From NCBI GenBank assembly GCA_910575495.1, contig CAJTFS010000001.1, positions 248,001 through 312,000 of the forward strand: a DNA stretch of 64,000 bases, written 5' to 3'. Each line of letters starts with the position of its first letter. The stretch's first letter is position 1. The position numbers and the translations under genes were made by a program. Source of the stretch: Bacteroidales bacterium. Lineage in GTDB: Bacteria; Bacteroidota; Bacteroidia; Bacteroidales; Rikenellaceae. Positions 53,339 through 62,785 of the stretch are shown piece by piece. Below the pieces are notes generated by a model. That model was not told where the DNA came from. It did no database searches and saw only the letters and a program-made list of their open reading frames with translations.

Positions 53339-56300
53339 TCAGAACGAAAGCGAGAGACCCAGGGTGAAGGTGCGGTTGAGCGGGTAGAGACGGCCCAGGT
53401 CGTCCTCCGGGTGCTCCGGGTCGACGAACTTGACGCCCGTGAACGTGAAGAGGTTGTAGGCATTGGCGTAAACGCGCATTTTCAGATCGGGGACCTGACG
53501 GATGCGCGGCAGCGTATACCCCACCTCGATGCTCTTCAGACGCAGGTAGGCCGTGCTCACGCGGTTGAACTGCGAATTGCCCTTGGGCGAGTGGCCCGTG
53601 TAGGCATAGTAACCTTCCTCCCACTCGGTGGCCGGGTCGTAGGGGTCGGCCGACGGGTCGGTCGGGTGCCAGCGGTCGAGGAACTGCTCGAGCGCACCGC
53701 CGCCGTTGGCGCCCCAGATGGCGTAGAGCGGCTCGACATACTGCATCGAACCGAGCGCCGAACCCTGGAAGAGCACGCTTGCGTCGAGGTTGCGCCACGA
53801 GAAGTCGAAACCGAGGCTGTAGTTGAGCCAGGGCGTGGAGTCGAAAGCGAAAGGATGCTCATCGAGACCGTTGATCTCGCCGTCGCCGTTCCAGTCGAGG
53901 TATTTGTAGTCGCCGGGCAGCACGTCGCGCCCCTTGTAGATGGGATAGTTCCAGATGTCCTCCCAACTCTCGTAGCGGCCGGCCGACTCGTAGCCGAACT
54001 GCACGCCCTGGTAGCGGTTGTTGAGGTTGTCGTGGCGCCACCGGTCGTAGGAGTTGGCATAGGGACCGTTCTGCACGGCGCGTAGCCACTTCTTGCGGGT
54101 AATCGAAGCGATGCCCTTGATGCCGTAGGCGAATTCGCCGACCCTGTTGCGGTGCGAAATCTCGACCTCGAGACCCATGTTCTTGCTGCTGTTGACGTTC
54201 TCGCGCGGCGGCGTGGAACCGATCACCGTGGGGAACACCGACGTGGCATATTCGTAGAGGCCCGTCATCTTGCGCGAGTAATACTCGACCGACAGCCCCA
54301 GCATGCCGTTCCAGGCCTCGAAATCGACGCCGACATTGAACGTCTTGGCCGTGAACCACGAGATGGCCGTATTGGGCAGGGCCTTGGGGTTGGCGGCCGT
54401 CACGAACTCGCCGCCGATAAGATAGCCCGGCGCCCACTGAGCGTAGTAACCCTTCTCGGAGTTGCTGCTGGTGGCAGGATAGGTATAACCGGCGATCCAG
54501 TCGTAGCCGGCGCCGCTGTCGTCACCCATTTCGCCGTAGCTGGCGCGCAGCTTGAGCTGGTTGACGAACCCGGCTCCCGACGCCTTGAAGAAAGGCTCCT
54601 CCGAGATGCGCCAACCCACCGAGACCGAGGGGAAGAAACCCCAGCGGTGGCCCTTGGCGAACTGCGACGAACCGTCGTAACGGAACTGTGCCTCGATCAG
54701 GTAACGGTCGTCGAAAGCATAGTTGACGCGGCCGATGAGCGAACCGTAGGCCGATTCGTAGACGTCGTTGGGATTGCTGGCGCCCATCTGGCCCTCCTCG
54801 ACGCCGTTGAAGAGGTAGGGCGAACCGAACGCCAGGTTGCGCAAGGCGTAGAAGTTGTCGCCCTTGCGTTTCTGCGCCTCCCAACCGATCATGGCGCCGA
54901 CGCGGTGCCGGGCGAACGTACGGTTGTAGGTCAGCAGGATCTGACCCAGCGTCTGCTGGTGGTTGTAGTGCTCGCGCCGCAGGTTGTTGGGCGAGCTGGG
55001 AGCGTAGAGCTTCTGCACGTACTCGCCGTTGACGAAGGCGTACTGATAGTACTCCTTGCGGAAGATCTCGTTGTCGTTGAACCGGTAGTCGAAACTCAGC
55101 ATACCCTTGGCCGACAGGCCCTCCAACGCATCGTGGAGCGTTCCGAAGTCGAAGTTGAGCGACGCCGACGACTGGAACTGCTTCTGGCGGTACTTGCGAT
55201 AGCCGGAGATGTCGGAAGTCATCTTGGCCACGGTGTTCTCCTCCAGATCGAGACCCTCGTAGTTGAGCATCGTGCCCGCCTCGTCGGCGTAGGCCGGGAA
55301 GAGAACGCCCTGACGCCAGTAGTTGCGGATGATGTCGGCCGACGTGGAATAAGGATTGTTCTGCTGGTCGGCCATGCCGCTGAGGTTGATGTCGAACGTC
55401 AGACCGCGCACGATCTGCGTCGAGATGTTCGAGCGGATGTTGTACTTATCATAGTTGAGGTCGCCCGAGCGGAAGAAACCCTCCTGGTAGAAGTAACCCA
55501 GGCTCACGAAGTACTGCGTCTTCTCGGTACCGCCGGCGATGCTCACGTCGTGCTGCGTCTGCGGGGCGTAGTCGGCAAAGACGAGCTTGTTCCAGTCGGT
55601 AGTACGGCGCGTGCCGTTGCGGAACTCCTCGAACATGGCCTCGGTATAGACCGGTGCACCGCCGTTGACGTTGTTCTTGGCCTGCTCGTTGTAGAGGGTC
55701 ATGGTCTCGTAGGGATCGGCCAGCTTGGGCATGCTTGCCGGCACCTGGAACGTATAGGAACCGTTGTAGGAGACATTCACGCGCCCCTGGGCGCCCTTCT
55801 TGGTGGTGATGAGCAGCACGCCGTTGGCCGCACGCAGACCGTAGATGGTCGCCGCGGCGTCCTTCAGCACCGAGATGTCCTCGATGTCCCCGGGGTTCAT
55901 GCGCTGGAAGTCGCTCAGCTCGCGGGGCACGCCGTCGATGATGACCAGCGGCGAACCCATGCCGCGCACGTCGAAGTCGCTCTTGTAGGAACCCGGCTCG
56001 GCGCTCTTCTGCCACACGCGCACGCCCGAAACACGGCCCGTGAGCATGTTCTGCGGGTTCTCGTTCTTGGTCTGCAGCATGTCGTCGCCCTTGACGCTCG
56101 CCACCGAACCCGTCACCGAACCGCGCTTCTGCACGCCGTAGCCCACGACCACGACATCCTCGATCTGCGTCTGGTCGGCGACCATCATCACGTTGATCTC
56201 GGTGCGGGAACCCACCTTCTCCTCCTTGGAAACATAGCCCAGAAACGAGAAGGAAATCGTGGCGTCGTCGGACGCCTTGATCATGTAGCGGCCGTCGATG

Positions 56301-56491
56301 TCGGTCGCCGTGCCCAAGCCCGTATTCTTCACCAGCACGGTGGCGCCCACGATCGGCTCGTTGTTGTCGTCCACCACCCGGCCCGACACCCCGCGGGCGT
56401 TCTGAGCCGACGTCCGAACGATCGGACAGAGCATAAGAAGCACCGCCAGCAGGCAGGACAAGGCCCGGATCGATCTGTTGATTTTCTCCAT
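53339..56491 (-). CDS. SusC/RagA family TonB-linked outer membrane transporter
   Basis: A 1050-aa SusC-like protein: signal peptide (about residues 1-29), CarboxypepD_reg-like domain (GVSGRVVDDNNEPIVGATVLVK), the TonB-box region (TQIEDVVVVGYGVQKRGSVTGSV), plug (MLTGRVSGVRVWQKSAEPGSY; GDIEDISVLKDAAATIYGLRAANGVLLITTKKG) and a beta-barrel ending ..RTFTLGLSLSF. It imports oligosaccharides through the outer membrane with TonB energy. It is 36 bp before susD and 19 bp after the GH76 gene. Confidence 0.95.
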   Translation of the reverse strand: MEKINRSIRALSCLLAVLLMLCPIVRTSAQNARGVSGRVVDDNNEPIVGATVLVKNTGLGTATDIDGRYMIKASDDATISFSFLGYVSKEEKVGSRTEINVMMVADQTQIEDVVVVGYGVQKRGSVTGSVASVKGDDMLQTKNENPQNMLTGRVSGVRVWQKSAEPGSYKSDFDVRGMGSPLVIIDGVPRELSDFQRMNPGDIEDISVLKDAAATIYGLRAANGVLLITTKKGAQGRVNVSYNGSYTFQVPASMPKLADPYETMTLYNEQAKNNVNGGAPVYTEAMFEEFRNGTRRTTDWNKLVFADYAPQTQHDVSIAGGTEKTQYFVSLGYFYQEGFFRSGDLNYDKYNIRSNISTQIVRGLTFDINLSGMADQQNNPYSTSADIIRNYWRQGVLFPAYADEAGTMLNYEGLDLEENTVAKMTSDISGYRKYRQKQFQSSASLNFDFGTLHDALEGLSAKGMLSFDYRFNDNEIFRKEYYQYAFVNGEYVQKLYAPSSPNNLRREHYNHQQTLGQILLTYNRTFARHRVGAMIGWEAQKRKGDNFYALRNLAFGSPYLFNGVEEGQMGASNPNDVYESAYGSLIGRVNYAFDDRYLIEAQFRYDGSSQFAKGHRWGFFPSVSVGWRISEEPFFKASGAGFVNQLKLRASYGEMGDDSGAGYDWIAGYTYPATSSNSEKGYYAQWAPGYLIGGEFVTAANPKALPNTAISWFTAKTFNVGVDFEAWNGMLGLSVEYYSRKMTGLYEYATSVFPTVIGSTPPRENVNSSKNMGLEVEISHRNRVGEFAYGIKGIASITRKKWLRAVQNGPYANSYDRWRHDNLNNRYQGVQFGYESAGRYESWEDIWNYPIYKGRDVLPGDYKYLDWNGDGEINGLDEHPFAFDSTPWLNYSLGFDFSWRNLDASVLFQGSALGSMQYVEPLYAIWGANGGGALEQFLDRWHPTDPSADPYDPATEWEEGYYAYTGHSPKGNSQFNRVSTAYLRLKSIEVGYTLPRIRQVPDLKMRVYANAYNLFTFTGVKFVDPEHPEDDLGRLYPLNRTFTLGLSLSF

Positions 56492-56510
56492 ATCCGTAGT
56501 TTTTTGCAGG

Positions 56511-57959
56511 TTAGTCGTTCTTTTCGGCTTCATGACGGGCCAGGGCCGCATACTCTGCGGCGAAAGCGAAGGCGAACATCGCCTCGGTGTCGTTCTTGCC
56601 CTTGTCCATGTTCCAGCCCACCAGCAGATTGGTCGGCAGGGAGCCCTTGTAGAGATGACGCGCATAGGCGTAGTCGAGGTTGCTCTGGAAAGCGTCGATG
56701 CACGTTGCCACGCACTCGGCATCGGCCCGCGCCACATCTGCGTAGCCGCGCATCAGCACGTTGTCGAACCACACGCGGAAACCCGAGATGTCGAACGAAT
56801 AGTGGCCCTCGACGTGCTCGCCCAGGCGGGCGAAAGCCGCGAAGCTGTCCTTCGACAGCGCACGCATGTCGGCCAGGTAGCTCTCCCGCCCGGTAGCCCG
56901 GTAGAGATCGGCCGCACCCGAAAGCATCGTACCGCTGTTGTAGGTGATGGCCGCGCCGACCGGACCGTCGTCCTGGGTGTGCTTGCGGTACCGCTCGCCG
57001 TCGACGGTCTCGTATTCGATGCGGTTGCTGCCGCCCAGCATGTCGGCGTAGACGCCGTCGGCACGCAGCAGACGGCTTTTCTGCCAGTCGTAGATCTTGC
57101 GCGCGAACATCAGGTAGTATTCGCCCTTGGGCATCTTCCGGGTCAGACGGCGGCCGTCGGCGTCGATGTAACGATGGTCGATCTCGTTGGTGCTCGTGCT
57201 ATAGATCTCATGGAGCCACACCAGCGGGCTGATCATCGGACCGTTGCTGCACGAATGCTTAGTCGTGTAGCCGGGCCCCCAGGTGATGCCGCCGTGTTCG
57301 TTGCCCGAACCGTCGAGCGTACAATCCCAGCCGTCGAGCACGTAGGCGGTCAGGTATTCGGCCTCGGCCAGGTATTTCGAATCGCCGGTCAGGCGGTAGG
57401 CCTCCAACAGCTCGCGCACCAGCCACTGCTGGTCGTCGTAGACGTTGTTGATTCCGGTCACGTCGGCCGAACCCATGCCGTTGGCACGGTTGACGGCGTA
57501 GACGCTCCACTCGCGGGTCTGCGTGTAGGAAGTCAGCGTGAAGCTGCCGCGATAGTAGGCCGCATTGTCGTAGAGACGCCCGAGCAGCGCGGCATAACGT
57601 GCGAAGTGGGCATCGTAGAGCTCCGCGTCGCCCTCGCTCTTGAGGGCCGACATGCCGTGCATGGCGGCGTTGACGGCCTCGATGGCGCTGGTGTACATCC
57701 AGATACTCCCCAGCTCGCCCGATTTCGAACCGGTGTAGGGATTGTAGTAGCGCGACATGGACATCGTCTCGCCCGTGAAGTAGTTGTCCACGGCGGTGTC
57801 GATCAAGGCGATCGAACGTTCGAGGTTGCGGTGAGCGAGTTCCTGCGACGTCGCGGGCCGGCGGTCGCCGGTGTCGGGCTTGTCGGTCCCCTTGTCGTCG
57901 GAACAGCCGGCAAGCACGAACAAGCAGGTGCAAAGCAAGGTATTCAGCATCTTTTTCAT
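56511..57959 (-). CDS. GH76 endo-alpha-1,6-mannanase, surface lipoprotein
   Basis: A 482-aa glycoside hydrolase family 76 protein. The signal MKKMLNTLLCTCLFVLAGC is followed by S-D-D-K, which fits the Bacteroidetes surface-export signal. The catalytic Asp pair lies in INNVYDDQQWLVREL; other family blocks are NGMGSADV, HGGITWGPGYTTKHSCSNGPM and AAITYNSGTMLSGAADLYRATG. GH76 enzymes cut alpha-1,6-mannan backbones internally, so this is the likely outer-surface enzyme making fragments for SusCD. The start at 57959 was chosen; 57950 is also possible. Confidence 0.93.
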   Translation of the reverse strand: MKKMLNTLLCTCLFVLAGCSDDKGTDKPDTGDRRPATSQELAHRNLERSIALIDTAVDNYFTGETMSMSRYYNPYTGSKSGELGSIWMYTSAIEAVNAAMHGMSALKSEGDAELYDAHFARYAALLGRLYDNAAYYRGSFTLTSYTQTREWSVYAVNRANGMGSADVTGINNVYDDQQWLVRELLEAYRLTGDSKYLAEAEYLTAYVLDGWDCTLDGSGNEHGGITWGPGYTTKHSCSNGPMISPLVWLHEIYSTSTNEIDHRYIDADGRRLTRKMPKGEYYLMFARKIYDWQKSRLLRADGVYADMLGGSNRIEYETVDGERYRKHTQDDGPVGAAITYNSGTMLSGAADLYRATGRESYLADMRALSKDSFAAFARLGEHVEGHYSFDISGFRVWFDNVLMRGYADVARADAECVATCIDAFQSNLDYAYARHLYKGSLPTNLLVGWNMDKGKNDTEAMFAFAFAAEYAALARHEAEKND

Positions 57960-58033
57960 GATTTCGTGTGGGTTTTTTCTCCGCACCGGCTCCGGGGCTG
58001 CGATACGCCCCGGAGACCGGACAGGAGCATTAT

Positions 58034-59845
58034 TTACTGCAGGTCGAGGCTGTAGATGACCAGTTTGTTTTCGTCGCCGTTCTCCTCGCCCTTGAAGATA
58101 CCGAGCGCGAGGACGACCGACTTGCCGTCGAACTGCGAGAGATCGTATTCGAAGGTGGCATACTTCTCGGGCGAACCGGCGCCGCCGTCCTCATGGATGA
58201 ACTTCCAGCAGCCGTTGCCCGCCGCTTCGGCCGACGAAGCCGTGTTGGTGTCGGGGGCGAGCGACGTCACCGTGCCGTCCTCCCCGATGGCCGCCAGCTT
58301 GAAGTAGGTGGCATTCGTCGAGGAGAAGTTGCGGGTGGTGAGCACCAGACGGTTGCAGCCTGCCCCGATGGCGTATTTGGCATAGAAGTAGGATTCGGGC
58401 TCGTTGAGGTTGACGGCCGTACCGCCGCCGCGGGTCTTGATCAGATAGCCCTCGCCCGGGAAGACCTCGGGATCCTTGTGCAGCGGCATGAACGACCAGT
58501 TGGCTGCGATGTGGTCGACATCGCGCCATGCCCGGTAGGCGTCGACGTAGTTGTTGCGGTCGCCCGATACGGGGCTGATGCCGGTGAAGTGCTGCTTGGT
58601 GTGAGGCATCGTCGAACGCACCATCTCCTGCGTCATCTTCCAGCCCTCCAGGCCGGTCACCTCGGTTCCGGGCAGCCATCCCCAGCCGTTGACCTGCTCG
58701 CTGGCGAAAGCGATGCGGCGCAGGACGAGCTGCTTCCAGTAGTCGCCCGTTCTGGCACGGTAGATACCCACAGCGATGACGACCTCCTTGCCCTTGTAGG
58801 CGCTCAGGTCGAAAGCGAACGACTTGTAGGCCTCGGAATTGAGCGTCTGCATCTGGCCGATCTTCACCGCCTCGGGCTCCGCCTGCGAGAGATCGACGAC
58901 CTGCACGCCGAAGCAGACCGGCTCGTCGTCCGAACCGTTGTGCGTACGCACCTGGAGCGTCATGATGCGGTTGTCGTCGGTGATGAGCTTGCTGCCATAT
59001 ACATAGGAGTCGAAAACATCCGTGTCGGCGGGGTTCGAACGGTCGCCCTCGTCGTTGCGGATGCGCAGGGTGGTACCCTCGTTCTGCTCCTCCCAGTTGC
59101 CGTAGAAGTCGAGCGCGGCCATGTAGTCGGTCGACCAGTCCCAATGAGGATAGCTCTCGGCGTTGCGCCCGCCGCGGTACTCGTTGAAATACCACTTGTC
59201 GGCCAGGGCCAGGTCGTCGGCCGTCTTGTCGCGCAGGATTTCGCGGCCGCCCATCGTCATGTCGAGCGCAGCCACGCCGTCGACGAACGCGTCGGGACCG
59301 ATCTTGCGCACGATCGTAGCATAACCCTCCTTGGCGAAGGTCACGTCGTAGGTATCAAGCGGCAGGTTTTCGAGGGCATAACGGCCGTCGGCACCGGTGG
59401 TGACGCTCTGCGACTCGCTGATGCTCACCGTGGCACCCTCCAACGGAGCATTGCCGTTCTTGGCGTCGAGCACGCGGCCCTCGATCTTGGCAGCGGCATA
59501 TTCGAGCGACGCATCGACCGTCGCCACGCCTTCGGCGTTGAATTTGGCCGCCGTCACGGTGACGGAAGCCGTCTGGTAACCGCTCTTGCTGAAAGTGACG
59601 ATGCCGGTGCCGATCTTCACGCCTTCGAGCGCATAGGTTCCGTCGAGATCGGTCGAGGTCGTCGAGGCACCGTCGGCACAGCTCACCGTGACACCGCCCA
59701 GGGCGTCGCCGAAGTCGTCGATGACCGTACCCGTCACGGTTCCGACACCGTGCTGTGCGTCGGCTTTCGGACCGTCGTCGCTGCAGCCGGCCAAAGCTCC
59801 GGCCGTCAGGACCGCCAGCGTCAGAATTCGTAAAAAGTGTTTCAT
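58034..59845 (-). CDS. Surface lipoprotein with tandem carboxypeptidase-regulatory-like domains
   Basis: A 603-aa lipoprotein (MKHFLRILTLAVLTAGALAGC followed by S-D-D, the surface-export pattern). Two consecutive CarboxypepD_reg-like sandwiches are seen: about residues 40-110 (VTGTVIDDFGDALGGVTVSC) and 120-195 (EGRVLDAKNGNAPLEGATVSI). The remaining ~400 residues are beta-rich and hold two similar segments (FAFDLSAYKGKEVVIAVGIY and FEYDLSQFDGKSVVLALGIF), suggesting a duplicated carbohydrate-binding-like sandwich. As first gene of the PUL it is probably a surface glycan-binding protein. Confidence 0.75.
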   Translation of the reverse strand: MKHFLRILTLAVLTAGALAGCSDDGPKADAQHGVGTVTGTVIDDFGDALGGVTVSCADGASTTSTDLDGTYALEGVKIGTGIVTFSKSGYQTASVTVTAAKFNAEGVATVDASLEYAAAKIEGRVLDAKNGNAPLEGATVSISESQSVTTGADGRYALENLPLDTYDVTFAKEGYATIVRKIGPDAFVDGVAALDMTMGGREILRDKTADDLALADKWYFNEYRGGRNAESYPHWDWSTDYMAALDFYGNWEEQNEGTTLRIRNDEGDRSNPADTDVFDSYVYGSKLITDDNRIMTLQVRTHNGSDDEPVCFGVQVVDLSQAEPEAVKIGQMQTLNSEAYKSFAFDLSAYKGKEVVIAVGIYRARTGDYWKQLVLRRIAFASEQVNGWGWLPGTEVTGLEGWKMTQEMVRSTMPHTKQHFTGISPVSGDRNNYVDAYRAWRDVDHIAANWSFMPLHKDPEVFPGEGYLIKTRGGGTAVNLNEPESYFYAKYAIGAGCNRLVLTTRNFSSTNATYFKLAAIGEDGTVTSLAPDTNTASSAEAAGNGCWKFIHEDGGAGSPEKYATFEYDLSQFDGKSVVLALGIFKGEENGDENKLVIYSLDLQ

Positions 59846-59922
59846 GAGTGTTAGGTTTGGTTGAAATTTTAAGAATTGGGTTGTCTGTTTGCGATGCGCG
59901 CATATTCTGCGCTTTGTCATAT

Positions 59923-59930
59923 CGAAAATA
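59923..59930 (-). promoter_or_regulatory. Candidate -7 element of the mannan PUL operon
   Basis: TATTTTCG on the minus strand (one change from TAnnTTTG) with no -33 TTTG, as expected for an activator-dependent promoter. The leader would be about 70 nt. Confidence 0.5.
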
Positions 59931-59950
59931 GACCGACCCGCCTAACACCA

Positions 59951-59968
59951 GGGTTAAAATCGGGTTAA
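59951..59968 (-). promoter_or_regulatory. Candidate activator operator: two GGGTTAA repeats, 11-bp period
   Basis: GGGTTAA at 59951-59957 and again at 59962-59968 (top strand). The 11-bp period is one helical turn, as in OmpR/PhoB-type sites. A third, inverted half (TTAACC) is at 59986-59991. The pair lies about 20-45 nt upstream of the candidate -7 element, where activators contact RNA polymerase. Confidence 0.5.
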
Positions 59969-60193
59969 CGCAAGCCAGAAAAACATTAACCGCCTTGGCA
60001 AACCCGCCCGCAAGACAAGGTAAAACACTATAAAACAATAAGATAGACCACAAAATATCGCCGGACATTTTTTAATAGCCGTGCAGCGTTCGGGCGCCCC
60101 GATCGGACGAGAGGCGCCGGACAGAACGTCCGGAAAGTCCGCCGCATAGCTGCAGATTTTTCGGCGGAAGCCCCAACATTTCAAAAAAAACAG

Positions 60194-60201
60194 TATTTTT
60201 G
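60194..60201 (+). promoter_or_regulatory. -7 element of the PUL regulator
   Basis: TATTTTTG, 67 nt before the ATG at 60269; no good -33 TTTG. Confidence 0.6.
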
Positions 60202-60268
60202 TATACGAAATAATAAGGACCCGCACCCTTCCGGACGGAAGAGACGGGTCCTGTTATCCTGCACCGCC

Positions 60269-62775
60269 ATGCGAGTCCGATTTCCATACACGCTGCTCCT
60301 TCTGCTCTGCACGGTCGTCGCGGAACAGGACGCGCAGGCCCAGGGGCTCCGCTTCCGGAGCGCACCCCACCCCATCGACCAACGCACCTCGTACGACGTA
60401 TTCGACGGCGCCGCACCGCGCTACGACGGGTCGTTCGACATCGAATTCGACATGCAGATCTACCCCGAGCCCGAAGCCGAGGTAGGTTACGTGCTGCGCA
60501 TTAAGGAAGAGTCGGGCGGCAGCATCTACAATCTGTGGTACGACGTTCGCGGCATCGACGCCTTCAAGTTCAACGAAGAAGGCAAATGGAACCTCATCAC
60601 CACGCGCATCGACCCCGAAGAACTGCTCGGCCGCCAATGGTTCCGCGTACGCATCGAATTCGACCTTGCGCAGGACTCCGTCCGCCTCACCGTCCACGAC
60701 CGCACCCTGGCTGTGGGCCAAGCCGGACTGCCCGACACCTACCGCCCTGTGATCGTATTCGGCAAAAGCGACCATGTCATCGACGTACCGGCCTTCGCCA
60801 TCAAGAACCTGACGGTGGGCGGCAGCCGCAAACAACGCTTCCCCCTCAACCAAAGCCGGGGGGGGAAATATTCAACGACAAGGGACGGCCGACGGGGAAA
60901 GCGAGCCATCCCGAATGGCTGATCAACGACGCGTATTCGTGGAAGCACCGGGCGACATTCGCGTCGCACCAGCAGGCCGGCGCCAGCTACTCGGCTGAAA
61001 GCAACCTGCTCTACTATTTCAACCGCGATTCGCTCACGGTCTTCGATCTTACGGGCGACAAAGCCGCCGTCACCCTCTTCGGGCATCCGGCGCCCATCGA
61101 CATCGACCTGGGCATGAACTTCATCGACCCGGCCGAACACAAACTCTACGCCTACGAAGTGTACAAGGAGGGGCCCGACACCGCCGCCTCGGTCGCGGCG
61201 CTCGACCTGCGCTCGCTGACATGGGAGACCCGGTCGCGGCAGCGGCTCCCGAGCCAGCTGCACCACCATGCGGGCCGCTTCGACCCGGTGCGGCGCACCT
61301 ACACCATCTACGGCGGATTCGGCCAGATGCGCTTCAGCAGCGATTTCTACCGCTATACGCTGGCGGACGACACGTGGGAGCGCATCGAACTGCCCGAGAG
61401 TACATCGGCCTTTCCGCGCTACTTCGTATCCATGGGCTGCCGGCCCGAAGAAGAAGCGCTCTACCTTTTCGGGGGCATGGGCAACGAATCGGGCGACCAG
61501 ACCGTGGGCCGCACCTATTATTATGACCTGCACCGCTACGACCCGGCCGCCAAGCGGATCGAGAAGCTGTGGGAGATACCGTGGCAGGGGCCGAACGTGG
61601 TGCCGGTACGCAACATGATCCTGCACGACGGCCGGATCTACACCCTCTGCTACCCCGAGAGCGTCTCCGACTCCTACCTGCGGCTTTACCGCTTCTCGCT
61701 GGACGACGGCTCGTACGAAATCCTGGGCGACTCGATCCCCATCCGCTCCGACAAGATCGCCACCAACGCCAACCTCTATTTCAACGAGCAGCGCAACGAA
61801 CTGGTGGCCACCGTGCAGGAGTTCGACGACGACATCTCGTCGCGGCTGCACCTCTACACGCTGGCGTTCCCCGCCATTTCGGCCGCCGAACTGGCCGAAC
61901 TCGACCGCATGCAGGCACGGCCGCGCGGGAGATGGCTGACCGCAGGCATCGCAGGCCTGCTGCTTGCGGCAGCAGGCGGCCTACTCTTCTATCGCAAAAG
62001 AATCGCCCGGAGAAGCCCGGAAGCGGAACGAAGCGCTGCCGAGGCGGAGACGGCACCCGCCGCCGGACACCGCCCCAACTCGGTCTATCTTTTCGGCGAC
62101 TTCCATGTCCGCGACCGGCGCAACCGCGACATCACCTACATGTTCTCCGCCCAGCAGAAACAGATATTCTGCCTTATCCTGCAATACAGCGTCGACGAAG
62201 GCATCTCGTCCAAACTGCTGAGCTGTCTGGTATGGCCGGAGAAATCGGAACTTCAGGTGAAGAACTCGCGCAACGTAGCCATCAACCATCTGCGCAAGAC
62301 CCTTCGCGAAATCGACGGTGTGGAACTGATCCACGAATCGGGACGCTTCCGCATCGTGCAGCAGGCGCCCTTCTACTGCGACCACACGCGCAGTTTCGAG
62401 ATCGCAGCCGCCAAGGAACTCACCCCGGCGCTGCGCGACGAACTGGTGGGCATCGTCTCGCGGGGCAAGTTCCTGCAATTCTTCGATCTCTCGCTTTTCG
62501 ACGCTTTCAAAAAGGAACTGGAACTGCGGCTCGAACCGCTGCTGCTGCGCGAGATCGCCCAGTCGTTCGGGCGCAGCGAACACGGCGCCACGCTGGCCTT
62601 CGCCGGCGCCATTTTCCGCATAGACCCCCTCAACAACGAAGCATTCACGCTGAAAATCAAGACGCTGCTGCTGTTGAAACGCACCGAGGAGGCCGTCGTA
62701 TGCTACAAGAATTTCACCACCGAGTACAAACACGCCCTCGGTATCGACTATCCGGTGCCGTTCCGCGAAATGTAG
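60269..62775 (+). pseudogene. Kelch-TM-winged-helix PUL regulator, split by frameshift at a G8 tract
   Basis: Two frames join into one 835-aa protein if one G is added at 60858-60865. Part 1 (60269 to the early stop at 60922): signal peptide (MRVRFPYTLLLLLCTVVAEQDAQA) and a ConA/LamG-like sandwich (about 30-195). Part 2 (in frame from 60865): a kelch-type propeller (about 215-540; YTIYGGFGQMRFSSDFYRY, LYLFGGMGNESGDQT), a membrane helix (about 555-575), then a cytoplasmic winged helix of the Trans_reg_C type (about 600-690; VKNSRNVAINHLRKTLREI) and a BTAD-like helical tail. This is a one-component membrane sensor/regulator, divergent from the mannan operon it probably controls. Both halves are free of other damage, so the break is recent, a sequencing error, or a phase switch. 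Confidence 0.8.
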
Positions 62776-62785
62776 GCACAGCGGT

